This document shows, in pieces, positions 20,071-32,399 of a stretch of 64,000 nucleotides of DNA; the first letter of the stretch is position 1, and every line of letters starts with the position of its first letter. The DNA comes from Lysinibacillus pakistanensis (GTDB taxonomy: Bacteria > Bacillota > Bacilli > Bacillales_A > Planococcaceae). Location of the stretch: positions 112,306 through 176,305 of the forward strand of contig BBDJ01000006.1 in the NCBI GenBank assembly GCA_001312325.1, in the 5' to 3' direction. The notes beneath the pieces are model-generated. The model searched no databases. It saw nothing but the letters and a program-made list of their open reading frames with translations, and was not told the origin of the DNA. Position numbers and translations under genes: made by a program.

Positions 20071-21691
20071 ATGAAACTGGAGTCTATCCAAGTACCCATA
20101 AAAAATCGTGTGCTAGCAGATTATTGGTCACCGAAAACTGCCATTCATGAGTATTTTGAATATGAATATAACGATCAATCTTTTGAAAAACGTGTGCGAT
20201 ATTTAGAACAGCATGCAAAAGACCAAAAAGAAATAGCAGCAATCATTCGCCAATTTATGGAGCCTCTTGGAATATCGAAGAAATCAAATGAGCATTTACA
20301 GCAACTAGAGCAAGGAGCTGTTACGGTTGTTGGTGGGCAACAAGCTGGTATTTTAACAGGTCCTCTTTACTCAGTGCACAAGGCAATATCTGTTATAAAG
20401 TTAGCAAAAGAACAAAGCTTAAAGCTTCAACGGCCAGTTGTTCCTGTATTTTGGATAGCTGGTGAGGATCATGACTTAGAAGAGATAAACCATACGTACA
20501 CAGTGCAGGGTGTAGAGGTGAAAAAAACGTGTCTACGGAGAACGATCTAGACGTAAAACGATGGCTTCTGCTACAAGTATTAACAAAGAAACCATGACAC
20601 AATTAATGAACACCATTGCAAAGGATTTTGGTGAAACAGAATTCACTGAAGCGCTTATGAAACAATTGATTGATACGCTAAATAAGAGTGAAACATTTAC
20701 GGATTTCTTTGCACAACTTATGAATCAGCTATTCAAGGATGAGGGCTTGTTGCTTATAGATGCAACAAATTATAAACTTCGTCAGTATGAGAGCGGAAAC
20801 TTTACTCATATTATTCAACATAACGAAGAAATTGCTAGAGTAGTAACAGAGAAAGAAGAACAGCTTGAACGTGCAGGGTATGGTAAGCCTATTTTAGCGA
20901 CAAATGAAGCGGCAAATCTATTTTTTTTGTTGAAGATGGAGAACGTCATCTTTTAGAAAGAAAGAATCAATCATTTGTTAATTTAGCAGCAAATATTAAA
21001 TTGTCTCGAGAACAGATGATGGAGATAGCTACGAATCAACCTGAGAGATTGAGTAATAATGTTGTAACGCGTCCTCTTATGCAGGAAATGGTATTACCAG
21101 TACTTGCGTTTGTTGGTGGTCCAGGAGAACTGGCTTATTGGGCAACGTTAAAGGATGCTTTTTCGGTACTAGGCCTACAGATGCCTATTTTTGCTCCACG
21201 ACTGCATATTACAATTGTTACACGCCATGTGGAACAATTATTACGTGAGCAACAATTAACAGTTGCTGATGTATGGGCTGGAAAGGCATTACAGCTTAAA
21301 GAACAATTTATTGCTGAAGTCCAGGACCAAGAAGCAAAATCTCAAATCCAAACAATGCAACAAGAGCTTTTTGATAAATATAATCAGCTTGCATCTTACT
21401 TAAAAGAACAGCATGTATCATTAGATAAAATACTTGTAAAAAAATAAAGAAAATCATCAAAAACAGTTTGACTATTTACAGCAAAAGATTGAACAATCTG
21501 TACTTCATAAGCATGAAACAACCATTCGTAAATTTATGACATTACAAAATGAGCTATGTCCAAATGAGGGGTATCAGGAAAGAAGTTATAATCCATACCA
21601 ATATATCAATGAGTTTGGACCTATGTTAGTAACTGAAATGCTTAAGCATAATTATAGTATTGGAAATCACCACTATTTACTGTATATATAA
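20071..21691 (+). CDS. bshC: Bacillithiol biosynthesis cysteine-adding enzyme BshC, frame-broken
   Basis: Adds cysteine to glucosaminyl-malate in the last step of bacillithiol synthesis. Restored length about 538, normal for BshC (YllA). I prefer ATG 20071, nine bases after AGAGGAG, over ATG 20065. Features are VVGGQQAGILTGPLYSVHKAIS, PVFWIAGEDHDLEEINH and GGPGELAYWATLKD. Breaks: extra A in 20521-20527; the T run 20921-20928, which must be six (or nine); extra A in 21438-21444. The last 80 residues, ending HHYLLYI, lie in a shifted frame. Confidence 0.92.
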
Positions 21692-21770
21692 TATGGCATA
21701 AATATATCTTATTACCTAAATAACAATTTGATACAATGCAGATTTGATGAATATTGTCGATATTAATAAT

Positions 21771-21811
21771 AAATAAAGAGCTATCCTACTAAGGGTAGCT
21801 CTTTATTTATG
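21771..21811 (+). terminator. Rho-independent terminator after bshC
   Basis: A 16-pair stem (21771-21786 with 21793-21808, one G-U) around the loop TACTAA. Confidence 0.88.
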
Positions 21812-21887
21812 TCATTTAGCATAGATCAAAAAAAATTGCTAAAGGTCTATTTGCACATTAAGTGATGAAATGTCAAGTTTTTAAAAA

Positions 21888-21932
21888 GTGGAGGAAAGTG
21901 GGGGATGTGGTACATTATTTAATAAAGTGGGG
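21888..21932 (+). promoter_or_regulatory. GTGG-box array upstream of mraZ, probable MraZ operator
   Basis: GTGG occurs at 21888, 21898, 21907 and again as GTGGGG at 21927-21932, with steps of about 10, 9 and 20 bases. MraZ is known in other bacteria to repress its own promoter by binding direct GTGGG-like repeats about ten bases apart. The last box doubles as the mraZ ribosome site. Confidence 0.55.
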
Positions 21933-21940
21933 TGAATAGC

Positions 21941-22372
21941 ATGTTCATGGGAGAATATCAACACTCTGTTGATGCGAAAGGACGATTAATCGTGCCCGCA
22001 AAATTTCGTGAAGCCTTAGGTGAAACGTTTGTTGTAACACGCGGACTTGATAATTGTTTATTTGGCTATCCTATGGATGAATGGCGAAAACTCGAAGAAA
22101 AATTAAAGGGCTTACCGATGACCAAAAAAGATACCCGTGCATTTGCAAGGTTCTTCTTTTCAGGGGCAACGGAAGTAGAAATAGACAAGCAGGGTCGTAT
22201 CAATATTCCTTCAACTCTTATGCAACATGCACATCTTGTGAAAGAATGTGTTGTGCTAGGTGTTTCGAATCGAATAGAAATATGGGCAAGAGATGCTTGG
22301 GAGACTTACTTTAGTGAGTCTGAGCAATCCTTTAATGAAATTGCAGAAAATATGATTGGCTTTGATTTTTAA
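21941..22372 (+). CDS. mraZ: Transcriptional regulator MraZ
   Basis: Intact 143-residue protein of the AbrB-like fold, first gene of the division/wall cluster. ATG 21941 follows GTGGGGTGA and gives [24 protein letters not shown]; the two-fold repeat of the DxxGRi.iP motif is seen again as [12 protein letters not shown] (about residues 85-96). It probably autoregulates through the upstream GTGG boxes. Confidence 0.96.
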   Translation: MFMGEYQHSVDAKGRLIVPAKFREALGETFVVTRGLDNCLFGYPMDEWRKLEEKLKGLPMTKKDTRAFARFFFSGATEVEIDKQGRINIPSTLMQHAHLVKECVVLGVSNRIEIWARDAWETYFSESEQSFNEIAENMIGFDF

Positions 22373-22425
22373 CTTTTGTCAAAATGTCAGTTGAATAAAG
22401 TTAAGGCCTGAAGGGAGCGAGTGGT

Positions 22426-23376
22426 ATGTTCGATCATACAACCGTGCTATTAAAAGAAACTGTTGACGGGTTGAACATCGATCCTGATGGAATCTATGTG
22501 GACTGTACGCTAGGTGGCGCAGGGCATAGTGAATATTTAGTACAACATCTATCTGATAAGGGCCGTTTAATTTGCTTTGATCAAGATATGACAGCTATTA
22601 ACAATGCGAAATTACGATTAGCACCGTATATCGAACGTGTGACGTTTATCCATCTAATTTTCGAAATTTGAAAGAGGAATTATTCGCACTTGGTATCGAG
22701 CAAGTAGATGGTGTTTTATATGATTTAGGTGTTTCATCGCCACAGCTAGATACACCAGAACGAGGCTTTAGTTATCATCATGATGCACCATTAGATATGC
22801 GCATGGATCAAACGGCAACACTTACAGCATTTCATGTTGTGAATGAATGGGCATATGAAGATTTAGTACGTATCTTTTTTTAGGTATGGAGAAGAGAAGT
22901 TTTCAAAGCAGGTTGCTCGTAAAATCGAAGAGGCACGTAAGGTGGCACCGATTGAAACAACTGGTCAACTTGTAGAACTTATAAAAGAGGGTATTCCAGC
23001 AGCGGCACGCCGTAAAGGTGGACATCCAGCAAAGCGCATATTCCAAGCAATACGAATTGCTGTAAATGATGAGCTAGGCGCAGCAGAGGATTCATTAGTC
23101 GATGCGATTGATATGATAAACGTAGGTGGACGCATTAGTGTCATTACGTTCCATTCATTGGAGGACCGCCTATGCAAAACTATTTTTAAAGAAGCGTCAT
23201 CATTACCGGAATTACCACCAAATTTACCTGTAATTCCTGATGACATGAAGCCAACTTTAAAGCTTATTACGAGAAAGCCAATTGTTCCATCTGATGAGGA
23301 GCTTGAGGTTAACAATCGTGCACGTTCAGCGAAGCTTAGAGTTGTGGAGAAAATTAACGACAAAGGGCGTGAGTAA
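22426..23376 (+). CDS. rsmH: 16S rRNA (cytosine-1402-N4)-methyltransferase RsmH, frame-broken
   Basis: SAM-dependent methylation of C1402 in the 30S decoding centre. Restored length 316. Motifs are [29 protein letters not shown], the [10 protein letters not shown] signature and the GERxxE-like EERGFSY context, with [22 protein letters not shown] and [12 protein letters not shown] later. One T is missing near 22652 (CATCTAAT for CATTCTAAT) and one T is extra in 22875-22881. The stop abuts the ftsL start. Confidence 0.95.
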
Positions 23377-23745
23377 ATGGCAGCAGTACGTGTAAGGCAG
23401 CACCAACATCAACAAGTGCAACAACCGATAACACCACCTAGTCCACAACCCACTATCATACGTCGTAAAAAAACGAACCAGAAGTTTGAAAAACAATGCT
23501 ACTTGCATTAGTTGGTATTATTGTTGTATTAGCGGTAGTCGTTTTAAATAAGCAAGCGGCTATTCAAACAACAAGTATGGACATTCAAAAAATCGAAGCA
23601 GAAGCAGGAGAGATTGCTAAAAAGAATGTTGACTTGACGGTTCGTGTAAGTGAACTTTCTACATACGAAAATATATGGAAAAAAAGCGGAAGAACTCGGT
23701 TTAACTCAAAATGAGAAAAATGTAAAGGTAGTGCCGGGAGAATGA
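23377..23745 (+). CDS. ftsL: Cell division protein FtsL, frame-broken
   Basis: Small bitopic divisome protein, restored length 122. It has a Gln/Pro-rich cytoplasmic N-terminus, a Lys/Arg patch, one membrane helix (LLALVGIIVVLAVVVL) and an extracellular leucine-zipper-like coiled coil (MDIQKIEAEAGEIAKKNVDL). One A is missing in 23482-23486 and one A is extra in 23679-23685. ATG follows the rsmH stop with no gap, and its TGA overlaps the pbpB ATG, indicating coupled translation. Confidence 0.85.
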
Positions 23746-25978
23746 AAAAAAAGAGATTTCGATTCCAATGGGGAGCCTTTCTATTAATGATTTTTTTATG
23801 GAGGGCTCTTTTTTTCTATTATTCACAAGAATGGTGACATTACAGGCGACAGGTGAGGCAGAAGGACAGGAGCTTGCAGCACGAGCAGCTGCAAAGTATA
23901 GCAAGGAAAGTGCCATAACAGCAAATCGTGGTAAAATTTATGATCGGACTGGACAAGTTATAGCAGAGGATACGTTAAGCTATCGCTTAATTGCAGTCGT
24001 CAATGAAAAGGCCACGACGGATAAAAAAAATCCGCGACATGTAGTAGATCCAGAAAAAAACAGCGGAAATTTTATCGCAGTATATTCATATGAATAAAGA
24101 AGATGAAATGAATAAGGAAGCGATTTATAAACAGCTAACAAGGTTAAAGGAAAATGGAGAAAAACCTTATCAAGTTGAATTTGGTAGTGCAGGACGAGGA
24201 ATTAGCCATGAGGTTATGAGTAAAATCAAAGATAAGAAATTGCCCGGGATTCTATTTGTAAATGATTTGAAACGCTATTATCCAAATGGGATCTTCGCCT
24301 CACATTTAATTGGCTTCGCAGTAAAAGAGGAAAATAAAGATCATACGTTCACAACAAAGGGTAAGATGGGGCTTGAATTAACCTATAACAAGGAGTTATC
24401 AGGAAAAGACGGTAAAATTGAATACGAGACAGATGCTTTTAGTTATCTATTGCCGAATAGCGAAAAAAATGGTGACACCCGCAAAAAAATGGGGATGATA
24501 TTTATTTAACAATCGATAAAACAATTCAAAGCTTTTTAGAGGAAGCGATGTCACAGGTTGAAAAGGAGTATGATCCTGAATCCATGACAGCTGTTATGGC
24601 AGATCCGAAAACAGGAAAAATACTGGCGATGACCCAGCGCCCAACATTTAATCCTGATACACGAGAAGGAACAAATATGAAATGGTTGAACGAAGTGATT
24701 GAGGAAACCATTGAACCAGGCTCAACAATGAAAACGTTCACGCTTGCCTCAGCTATTGATACAAATACATGGCCACCAAATGCTACGTATATGTCAGGGC
24801 AGTACAGAGTGCTTGATCGAGTAATTAAAGATCATAATAATGTTGGTTGGAATCGAATTACTTATTTAGAAGGATTCCAGCGTTCATCTAATACGGCAAT
24901 GGCACATTTATTAAAGCTTATTGGCGAGGATGTCTTTTATGATTATTTAGATAAATTTGGTTTTGGCAAGAAAACAGGTATTGATTTACCGAATGAGGCA
25001 GCAGGTACACTTTTATCGAAATATCCGATTCAACGTGTAACAACAACTTATGGTCAAGGCTCTACAGTAACACCGATTCAGCTTATTCAGGCGATGACGG
25101 CGATTGCAAATGATGGCAAAATGATGCAGCCTTATGTCATTGATCAAATTGTAGATCCATCGACAGGAAAAATCATTCAAAATCATAAACCGATTGAAAA
25201 AGGGCAGCCAGTTTCAGCTGACACAGCGAAGCAAGTAAGAGAAATTCTTGCATCTACATTAACATCTAAATATGGAACAGCGAAGGACTTTATCCTTAAT
25301 GAATATGAAGTTGCAGGTAAAACAGGAACTGCCCAAATACCGAAAGCAAGTGGTGGGTATCTTGCCAATGATTATCTGTATTCGTTTCTAGGAATGGCGC
25401 CAGTTGATAATCCTCAGCTTATTATGTACGTCTCAGTAAAAAAACCTAAGCTCAAAATAGGGGAAAATGGTTCTGTCCCAGTATCAAAAGTATTTAAGCC
25501 AGTTATGCTAAATAGTTTAAAGTATTTAAATGTTAATACAGAAGATGTCAAACAGGTGGATAATGCAGCAATCCAAGACTACACAGGTCAAAGTGCTGAG
25601 GCGGTACAGGTAGAGCTTGCAAATGATGGTCTACAGCCAGTAGTTGTTGGAAGCGGCGGGAAAATCATTGACCAGTATCCGAAAGGTCCTCAAAAACTAA
25701 TTAAAGGTAATTTTGTGTTTTTAAAAACAGAGGGTGATATTTCCCTACCAGATTTTACTGATTGGTCGTTGCGCAATGTACTTGTTTTCAAATCAATGGC
25801 TGATCTAGAGATAGAGGTTGTGGGTGAGGGCTTTGTAGCGAGCCAAAGTGTATCCGCAGGTACAGTAATTTCAGATAGTTCACCGATAGTTGTGAAGCTG
25901 AAAACACCAGCAGAAAGCTATATAAAAGACGTTGAAGCAACATCTGATGATGAAGTTGAACAAATTGTTGATCAATAG
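23742..25978 (+). CDS. pbpB: Penicillin-binding protein 2B (FtsI-type septal transpeptidase), frame-broken
   Basis: Class B PBP that cross-links septal peptidoglycan. Restored length 743. An N-terminal helix is followed by the dimerisation domain (ANRGKIYDRTGQVIAEDT) and a transpeptidase domain with EPGSTMKTF (catalytic Ser), RSSNTAM and GKTGTAQ, then two PASTA-like repeats at the C-terminus. Five extra bases break the first third: T runs 23791-23797 and 23809-23815, A runs 24054-24060, 24463-24469 and 24483-24489. The 3' two thirds, including the active site, are uninterrupted. It overlaps ftsL by four bases. Confidence 0.93.
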
Positions 25979-26037
25979 ATACTGAATAGAAGTCCACTTT
26001 ATTTCATACGTTGTAAAAAAACAAGGTGTGATGTCGA

Positions 26038-27955
26038 ATGAAGTGGATTTCTATCCATTCTAAAAAAACGTTTACGTATTTTATATGTATTATTTATGGG
26101 TGTTGCAGTAGCCATTGTCATTAGATTGTTCTTCTTACAGGTACTAGATCAAAAAGAGCTGACAAAGAAGGCAGAAGAGAATTGGGACAGAGAAATTCCT
26201 TTTGCAAATGAACGCGGACATATAACAGATCGTGATGGGCAAAGTATTGTCACAAATAAGCTTGCCCCCACTCTTTATTTCATGCCTTCTCAAAGCAAAG
26301 ATATTGAAGGCGCTGCTGCGAAGATAGCACAGGTGCTCGATGTTGATGAACAAAAGCTATTGGAGAAAATGAAGAAGAAAGAATATTTAGTGAAGTTGGC
26401 ACCGGAAGGAAAAAAATATTCCCTATGAAAAAGCGGTGCAGCTACAAGGGATGCAAATCGAAGGCTTATATAGTGGGGTCGATTATGCAAGGGATTACCC
26501 ATACGGCACAATGCTCTCACGATTTTTAGGTTTTACAGGCTATGATGCCCAAGGGTTAGCAGGCATTGAATATGAATATGATAAACTACTCCAAGCTAAT
26601 TCCTCTGCCATTCGCCTTTTTACAGACGCCAAGGGCAATAACTTACCAAATGTTGCAAGTGCTTGGAAGCCGGGAGAAGATGGAGCAACGATTGAGCTTT
26701 CAATTGATGTAGATGTGCAACAGGTCGTGGAGCGTGAATTATCTCAGGCTATGGAGCGTTATGAGGCTGACCAAGCGTTAGCTATTGCAATGAATCCCAA
26801 CAATGGCGAGATTTTAGCATTAGCCTCCTATCCAACCTTCCATCCTGCAGAATATCAAATTGTTGAACCTACTATCTATAATCGGAATTTACCTGTATGG
26901 ATGACCTATGAGCCTGGATCAACGTTCAAAATTATTACCTTGAGTGCAGCACTAGAAGAGAATTTAGTGGATTTAGAACATGATACGTTCTATGACCCAG
27001 GCTATACAATGGTTGCTGGCGCTAGATTGCGTTGCTGGAATCGTGGTGGGCATGGTCATGAAACATTCCTTGAAGTTGTAGAGAATTCATGTAACCCGGG
27101 ATTCATAGAATTAGGACAAAGACTTGGCAGTGAAAGATTACTACAATATATTAAGGATTTTGGTTTTGGTCAAAAGACAGGGTCTAATATTGCAGGTGAA
27201 GCCTCGGGAATATTATTTTCTAAAGAAGCCTTTGGACCAGTGGAGCAGGCTACAACTTCTTTCGGTCAAGGGGTGGCGGTTACGCTATTCAACAAGTACA
27301 GGCAGTTGCCGCAGCTATAAATGGAGGCAAGCTTTATACGCCATATGTTGTGAAGAAGATTTTTAATCCAAATACTGGGGAAGTTATTAAGGAGACTGAA
27401 CCAGAAGTTAAAAAACAGGTTATTCGTGAGGAGACATCTGCCAAGGTTCGAGGTGCATTAGAATCAGTTGTAGCAAAGGGCTCTGGACGACAGGCATACC
27501 GAGATGGCTTACGTATTGGGGGGAAAACGGGAACAGCACAGAAAGTAGAGAATGGGCGTTATAAAAGCGGTGAATATATCGTATCTTTTATCGGCTTCGC
27601 TCCAGCGGATAATCCACAGATTGTTGTGTATGTAGCGGTGGATAACCCAAAGAAAACAACTCAATTTGGTGGTGTTGTTGCAGCTCCGATTGTTGGTCAG
27701 ATTATTGAAGATGTTGCACCTTTTGTTGGCATTGAAAAATCGAAGGAACAGCTTGAAAAGGATTATCGTTGGGGTGATCCAATCACTGTGAAGGTACCAA
27801 GCTTTATTGGTCAAACGAAGGATGATATTGCGAAGCAGCATTATCCATTCCGTATTGAATGGCATGGTGAAGGAACTAAAATTGGTAATCAACTGCCTGA
27901 AGTGGATAGTGTTATCAAACAAGATGGCACAATTCATTTGTATTTGGAGAACTAA
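26038..27955 (+). CDS. spoVD: SpoVD-like class B penicillin-binding protein, frame-broken
   Basis: A second class B PBP directly after pbpB, restored length 638, with an N-terminal anchor (LRILYVLFMGVAVAIVIRLFFLQ split over 20 residues), the transpeptidase motifs EPGSTFKI, ENSCNPGF and GKTGTAQ, and one PASTA domain at the end. Position and the single PASTA domain match SpoVD of B. subtilis, needed for spore cortex synthesis. Breaks: extra A in 26062-26068 and 26410-26416; one missing C near 27289 (ACGCTATT for ACGCCTATT). A vegetative PBP role cannot be excluded. Confidence 0.87.
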
Positions 27956-28081
27956 TATAACTTTACCTTTAAAAAATGGGAAAGAACCACTATTATTATG
28001 AAGGGTAGTAATAAATAAATGAAAGTTTATGCTTTTTTTCTTGAAGAAGAAAGTGAAACAAGATTTAAAGGAGATTTTTCA

Positions 28082-29058
28082 ATGAAACTCGCAACAACGC
28101 TTACCATTTTAGCTCTTGCTTTTATAGTAACAGTTATTCTGGCACCAATTAGTATTCCTCTTCTTCGTCGACTTAAATTCGGTCAAAGTATTCGTGAAGA
28201 AGGACCAAAATCACATATGAAAAAAAGCAGGTACTCCAACAATGGGGGGCATTATTTTCTTAATTGCTATTATCCTCACTACTGTTGGTGTAGGAAGCTT
28301 TTTAGATTTATTTACCACACAAACTATCGTACTGTTGTTAGTATTAGCTGGATTTGGCTTAATCGGCCTACTGGATGACGGCTTAAAGGTTATTTTTAAA
28401 CGTAACCTTGGTTTAACATCCCTGCAAAAGCTCATTGGTCAAATCGTCATCGCAGTTTTGGCTTATTTCTTACTACATGTAGGATCATTTGATACAACGC
28501 TTGCTATACCATTTACAGACTTGACATTTGATTTAGGGATTTTCTATGTAGCCTTTTTAATTTTCTGGTTGGTTGGCTTCTCAAATGCAGTAAATTTAAC
28601 AGATGGACTAGATGGACTTGTGGCGGGTACAGCTTCTATTGCCTTTGCAGCCTTTGGAGTTATTGCGCTGTTCCAAGATCAAGCTGATATAGCTTTATTT
28701 GCATTTGCAGTAACAGGTGCACTATTAGGTTTTCTATTGTTTAATGCAAATCCTGCAAAGGTATTTATGGGAGATACAGGATCATTAGCCTTAGGTGGAG
28801 CTTTAGCTATGGTGTCTGTATTGATAAAAGAAGAATTCTTATTGTTATTAGTGGGATTAGTGTTTGTGATTGAAACATTATCCGTTATTTTACAGGTAGG
28901 TAGCTTTAAGCTTCGTAAAAAAACGTATTTTTAAAATGAGTCCTATCCATCATCATTTTGAATTATCAGGTTGGTCAGAGTGGAAAGTTGTCCTTGTCTT
29001 TTGGTCGACCGCTTTAGCAGTAGCATTGATTGCAGTCTTATCGGAGGCGTTCTTATGA
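28082..29058 (+). CDS. mraY: Phospho-N-acetylmuramoyl-pentapeptide-transferase MraY, frame-broken
   Basis: Integral membrane enzyme forming lipid I from UDP-MurNAc-pentapeptide and undecaprenyl phosphate. Restored length 324, ten membrane segments. Motifs are [32 protein letters not shown] with the catalytic Asp, [12 protein letters not shown] and the SPIHHHFEL segment near the end. ATG 28082 follows AAGGAGA. Extra A in 28220-28226 and 28917-28923. It directly follows spoVD, where murE would be expected in Bacillus. Its TGA overlaps the murD ATG. Confidence 0.95.
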
Positions 29059-30408
29059 AAAATTATACAGATCTACAACATAAAAAGGTACTTGTTTTAG
29101 GCCTTGCGAAAAGTGGTGTGGCAGCAGCCGAAATTTTACATGAACTAGGCGCCTTTGTGACGGTCAATGATTCAAAGCCATTTGATGAAAGTCCAGATGC
29201 ACAGGGTTTATTGCAAAAGGGAATAACAGTTATTTGTGGTCGCCATCCAGAGGACCTACTGGATGAAGGCTTTGAATTAGTGGTAAAAAAATCCGGGTAT
29301 TCCTTATAGCAATAAAATTGTAGCGGATGCCGTTAGCCGAGAAATACCTGTTTGGACAGAAATTGAGCTAGCCTATTTGATAAGCGAAGCACCGTTTATT
29401 GGAATTACTGGTTCAAATGGTAAAACAACAACAACAACTTTGATTTTTGACATGCTAAATAATGGTGGTAAAAAGCCACTGATAGCTGGAAACATTGGAA
29501 CAGTTGCATGTGGCGTTGCAAGAGAAGCTCAGAAAGATAATAATATTGTAACGGAATTATCCTCGTTTCAATTGATGGGGACAAAAACATTCAAACCTAA
29601 AATAGCGATACTAACAAATCTTTATGATGCGCATCTTGATTATCATGGAACATTTGACAATTATGCAGAGGCAAAATTCGGTGTTACTCGTAATCAAGAT
29701 GAGGATGATTATTTTATTTATAATGCGGATCAACCAATTGTTGTGGGCTATGCTGCAAAATCAAAAGGAAATAAGGTTCCATTTAGTTCAAAGGGACGTA
29801 CAACTGAAGGAATTAGTGCAGATGACACAACGATTTACTGGCAGGGAGAACCATATATGGATCGATCTATCATAGCTTTGCCAGGTAAACATAATTTAGA
29901 AAATATTTTAGCAGCAGTAGCAGCATGTATTTTAGTTGGTTGTGATAAAGCTAAAATGGAAGAAATTCTTTCGACATTTGGTGGCGTTCGTCACCGTACA
30001 CAGTTTGTACGCGAATGGAATGGAAGAAAAATTTATAACGATTCCAAAGCAACAAATTGCTTAGCTACAAAAAGTGCCTTAGACGCATTTCAGGCACCTG
30101 TTATTCTTCTAGCAGGAGGCTTAGATCGAGGTCATTCGTTTGAGGAATTACGTCCATGTATGGGGCATGTCAAGGGTGTAGTGGCGTTTGGAGAAACAGG
30201 CTTACGCTTTGTAGAATTTGCGAAGTCGTGTGGCGTACAACAAACAATCATTGCACAAAATGTGGAGGATGCTGTACATTATGCGGCACCGATGTCAGCT
30301 GAGGGTGATGTTATTCTATTGTCGCCTGCATGTGCAAGCTGGGATCAATATGACAGTTTCGAAATTCGAGGAGATGTTTTTATTGAAGCTGTAATGAAGC
30401 TGTCATAA
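29055..30408 (+). CDS. murD: UDP-N-acetylmuramoylalanine--D-glutamate ligase, frame-broken
   Basis: Cytosolic Mur ligase adding D-Glu to UDP-MurNAc-Ala. Restored length 450. The N-terminal domain shows [17 protein letters not shown], the ATP loop is [14 protein letters not shown], and later motifs are [20 protein letters not shown] and NDSKATN. One extra A in 29285-29291 breaks it; removing it gives [14 protein letters not shown] overlaps the mraY stop by four bases. Confidence 0.95.
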
Positions 30409-30445
30409 GTCTGTAACTATTTTAGAATATACTTGACTTGGAAGG

Positions 30446-31526
30446 ATGGCAGTACTGAGAGGGAAAGAAAGCTATTTATTGCTCGTCACAACATTGATGC
30501 TATCAATAATCGGCATTATTTTCGTCTATTCTGCAGGTACCTATTGGAGTGCCATTCATTATAGTGGAAAAATGCCGTTTTATATGAAGCAAAGTATGTA
30601 TTTTGCTGTTGCCATTGTCGTATTTTTAATCACCATTCGATTAAATATTTTAAGAGAGCAATCCTTTTGGAAAATGGCGTATATTTTTTCGTTAATTTTA
30701 CTGGTCCTTGTACTTATTCCAGGCATTGGACTGGTACGAAATGGCTCGCAAAGCTGGATTGGTGTAGGTCCATTAACCATTCAGCCAGCAGAGCTTACGA
30801 AAATTACAGTAATAGTGTACTTGAGTCATATATTAGCACAGCATAAAACAGGTACACCGATTATTAACTGGCGCCATGGATTCGTTCTAGTGTTACCAGT
30901 GGTTCTCATTATGCTGCAGCCTGACTTTGGCTCGGTATTTATATTAGTGGTCTCAGTCTTTTTATTGTTTTTTTGTAGCAGGCTACCCATTAAAACTTTA
31001 TGGGATGTTTATGGTGGCAGGAGTTGCAGGATTAGTAGGATTGATTGCAACAGCACCATATCGATTAACGCGCATAAAAGCATTTCTTGATCCATGGGCG
31101 GACCCCTTGGTAAGTGGGTTTCAAGCTGTACAATCATTAATGGCAATTGGACCAGCTGGCATTTTTGGTCATGGTTTTGGACAAAGCAGACAGAAGTTTT
31201 TATATTTACCGGAGCCTCAAAATGATTTTATTTATGCCATTATTTTAGAGGAGGTTGGGTTGCTTGGAGGTCTCGTTATTTTAGCATTATTTGTAATAGC
31301 GATTTATGCTGGTTATAAATTTGCAGTGCAAGCTAAAACGAGAGCATCCTATTACGCGATTATAGGACTTGTTACAATGCTGACTGTGCAAGCTTTTCTA
31401 AATATATCTGTAGTGATTGGCTTAGTTCCTGTAACAGGGGTCACACTGCCTTTTATTAGCTACGGTGGAACATCTTTAGTAACAATGTGGTTAATAATAG
31501 GTATTATTTATCAATTAGCGAAATAA
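30446..31526 (+). CDS. spoVE: SpoVE/FtsW-type SEDS glycosyltransferase, frame-broken
   Basis: Polytopic SEDS protein (about ten helices, restored length 359) that polymerises lipid II with its partner PBP. Conserved pieces include VYSAGTYWS, SQSWIGVGPLTIQPAELTK, LMLQPDFGS-type LQPDFGS, GHGFGQSRQKFLYLPEPQNDFIYA and the end VTLPFISYGGTSL. One extra T in 30968-30974 breaks it. In this position it matches B. subtilis spoVE, the cortex-specific partner of SpoVD; a vegetative FtsW role is possible. The ribosome site is unusually close to ATG 30446. Confidence 0.9.
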
Positions 31527-31546
31527 ATATAAAGGAGGAGTACTTT

Positions 31547-32384
31547 TTGGAGAAAGTAATTGATATAGAAGATCGCATACCTACGCTAAAAAAAGCGACG
31601 AAAAAAAGCGTACAAATCGTAAATTTATAGTGCTAATATTACTTTTCTTTATCGTGTTAGCAGTACTCCTTTATTTTCAATCTCCTTACAGTAAAATCAA
31701 CAAAATTACAGTTAACGGTGCTCGTTTAGCAGATGAACAATATTATTTACAGGCCAGTACTCTGGCTCCTGGAAAGTCGATGTGGGGTTTTAAGGTAAAC
31801 GATATTGAGAAGTTAATACTCAAGGATAAATGGGTAAAGGAAGCACATGTTAAACGTAACTGGCTACGAGATGTAACAATAGAAATAAAGGAATGGAAAA
31901 AAAGTTGCATACTTAGCTGGTGATGGTACCTATTATCCTTTACTTGAAAATGGCAAGCGATTTGAGCAAGCTGGTGATGAGGTGCCAATTGATGCCCCTG
32001 TTTTTATCGGCATAACTGGTGAAAAAAACGATCAACAAGCTTGTAGAGCAATTAGCTAATTTAAAGCCAGAAGTATTAGCCTTAATTTCTCAAGTCAATA
32101 CAAACAGTAATGAGACAAACCCTAATGCAGTCAGACTTTATATGAATGATGGGTATGAAGTACGGGCTGTTATTCAAACTTTAGCTGATAAGTTAAATTA
32201 TTACCCCTCAATTGTGGCACAAATTAGTAATTTAGAAAAGGGTGTTATTGATTTAGAGGTAGGTTCATATTATCGTCCTTACAATGATGAATATAACAAA
32301 ATAAGCATTGATGTAAGTGGAAGAGAAGATGAAGAATCGGCCAACCAGGAAGTGAATAATGATGAGCAACAAACAAATGAATAG
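31547..32384 (+). CDS. divIB: Cell division protein DivIB/FtsQ, frame-broken
   Basis: Bitopic divisome protein, restored length 277. TTG 31547 lies six bases after AAAGGAGGAG. A basic cytoplasmic tail (LKKRRKKRTNRK) leads to one helix and an extracellular POTRA domain (INKITVNGARLADEQYYL) and FtsQ domain, with an acidic Gln/Asn-rich end. Four extra A break it: 31588-31594, 31601-31607, 31897-31903 and 32022-32028. In B. subtilis murG and murB lie between spoVE and divIB; here the gap is only 20 bases. Confidence 0.9.
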
Positions 32385-32399
32385 CAAAGGGAGTTTTTT

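Noticed and set aside
24018..24032. Eight-A run in pbpB (24023-24030) as a further frame error
   Set aside because: The reading frame is consistent through it and the translated segment DKKNPRHVVDPEK looks normal.
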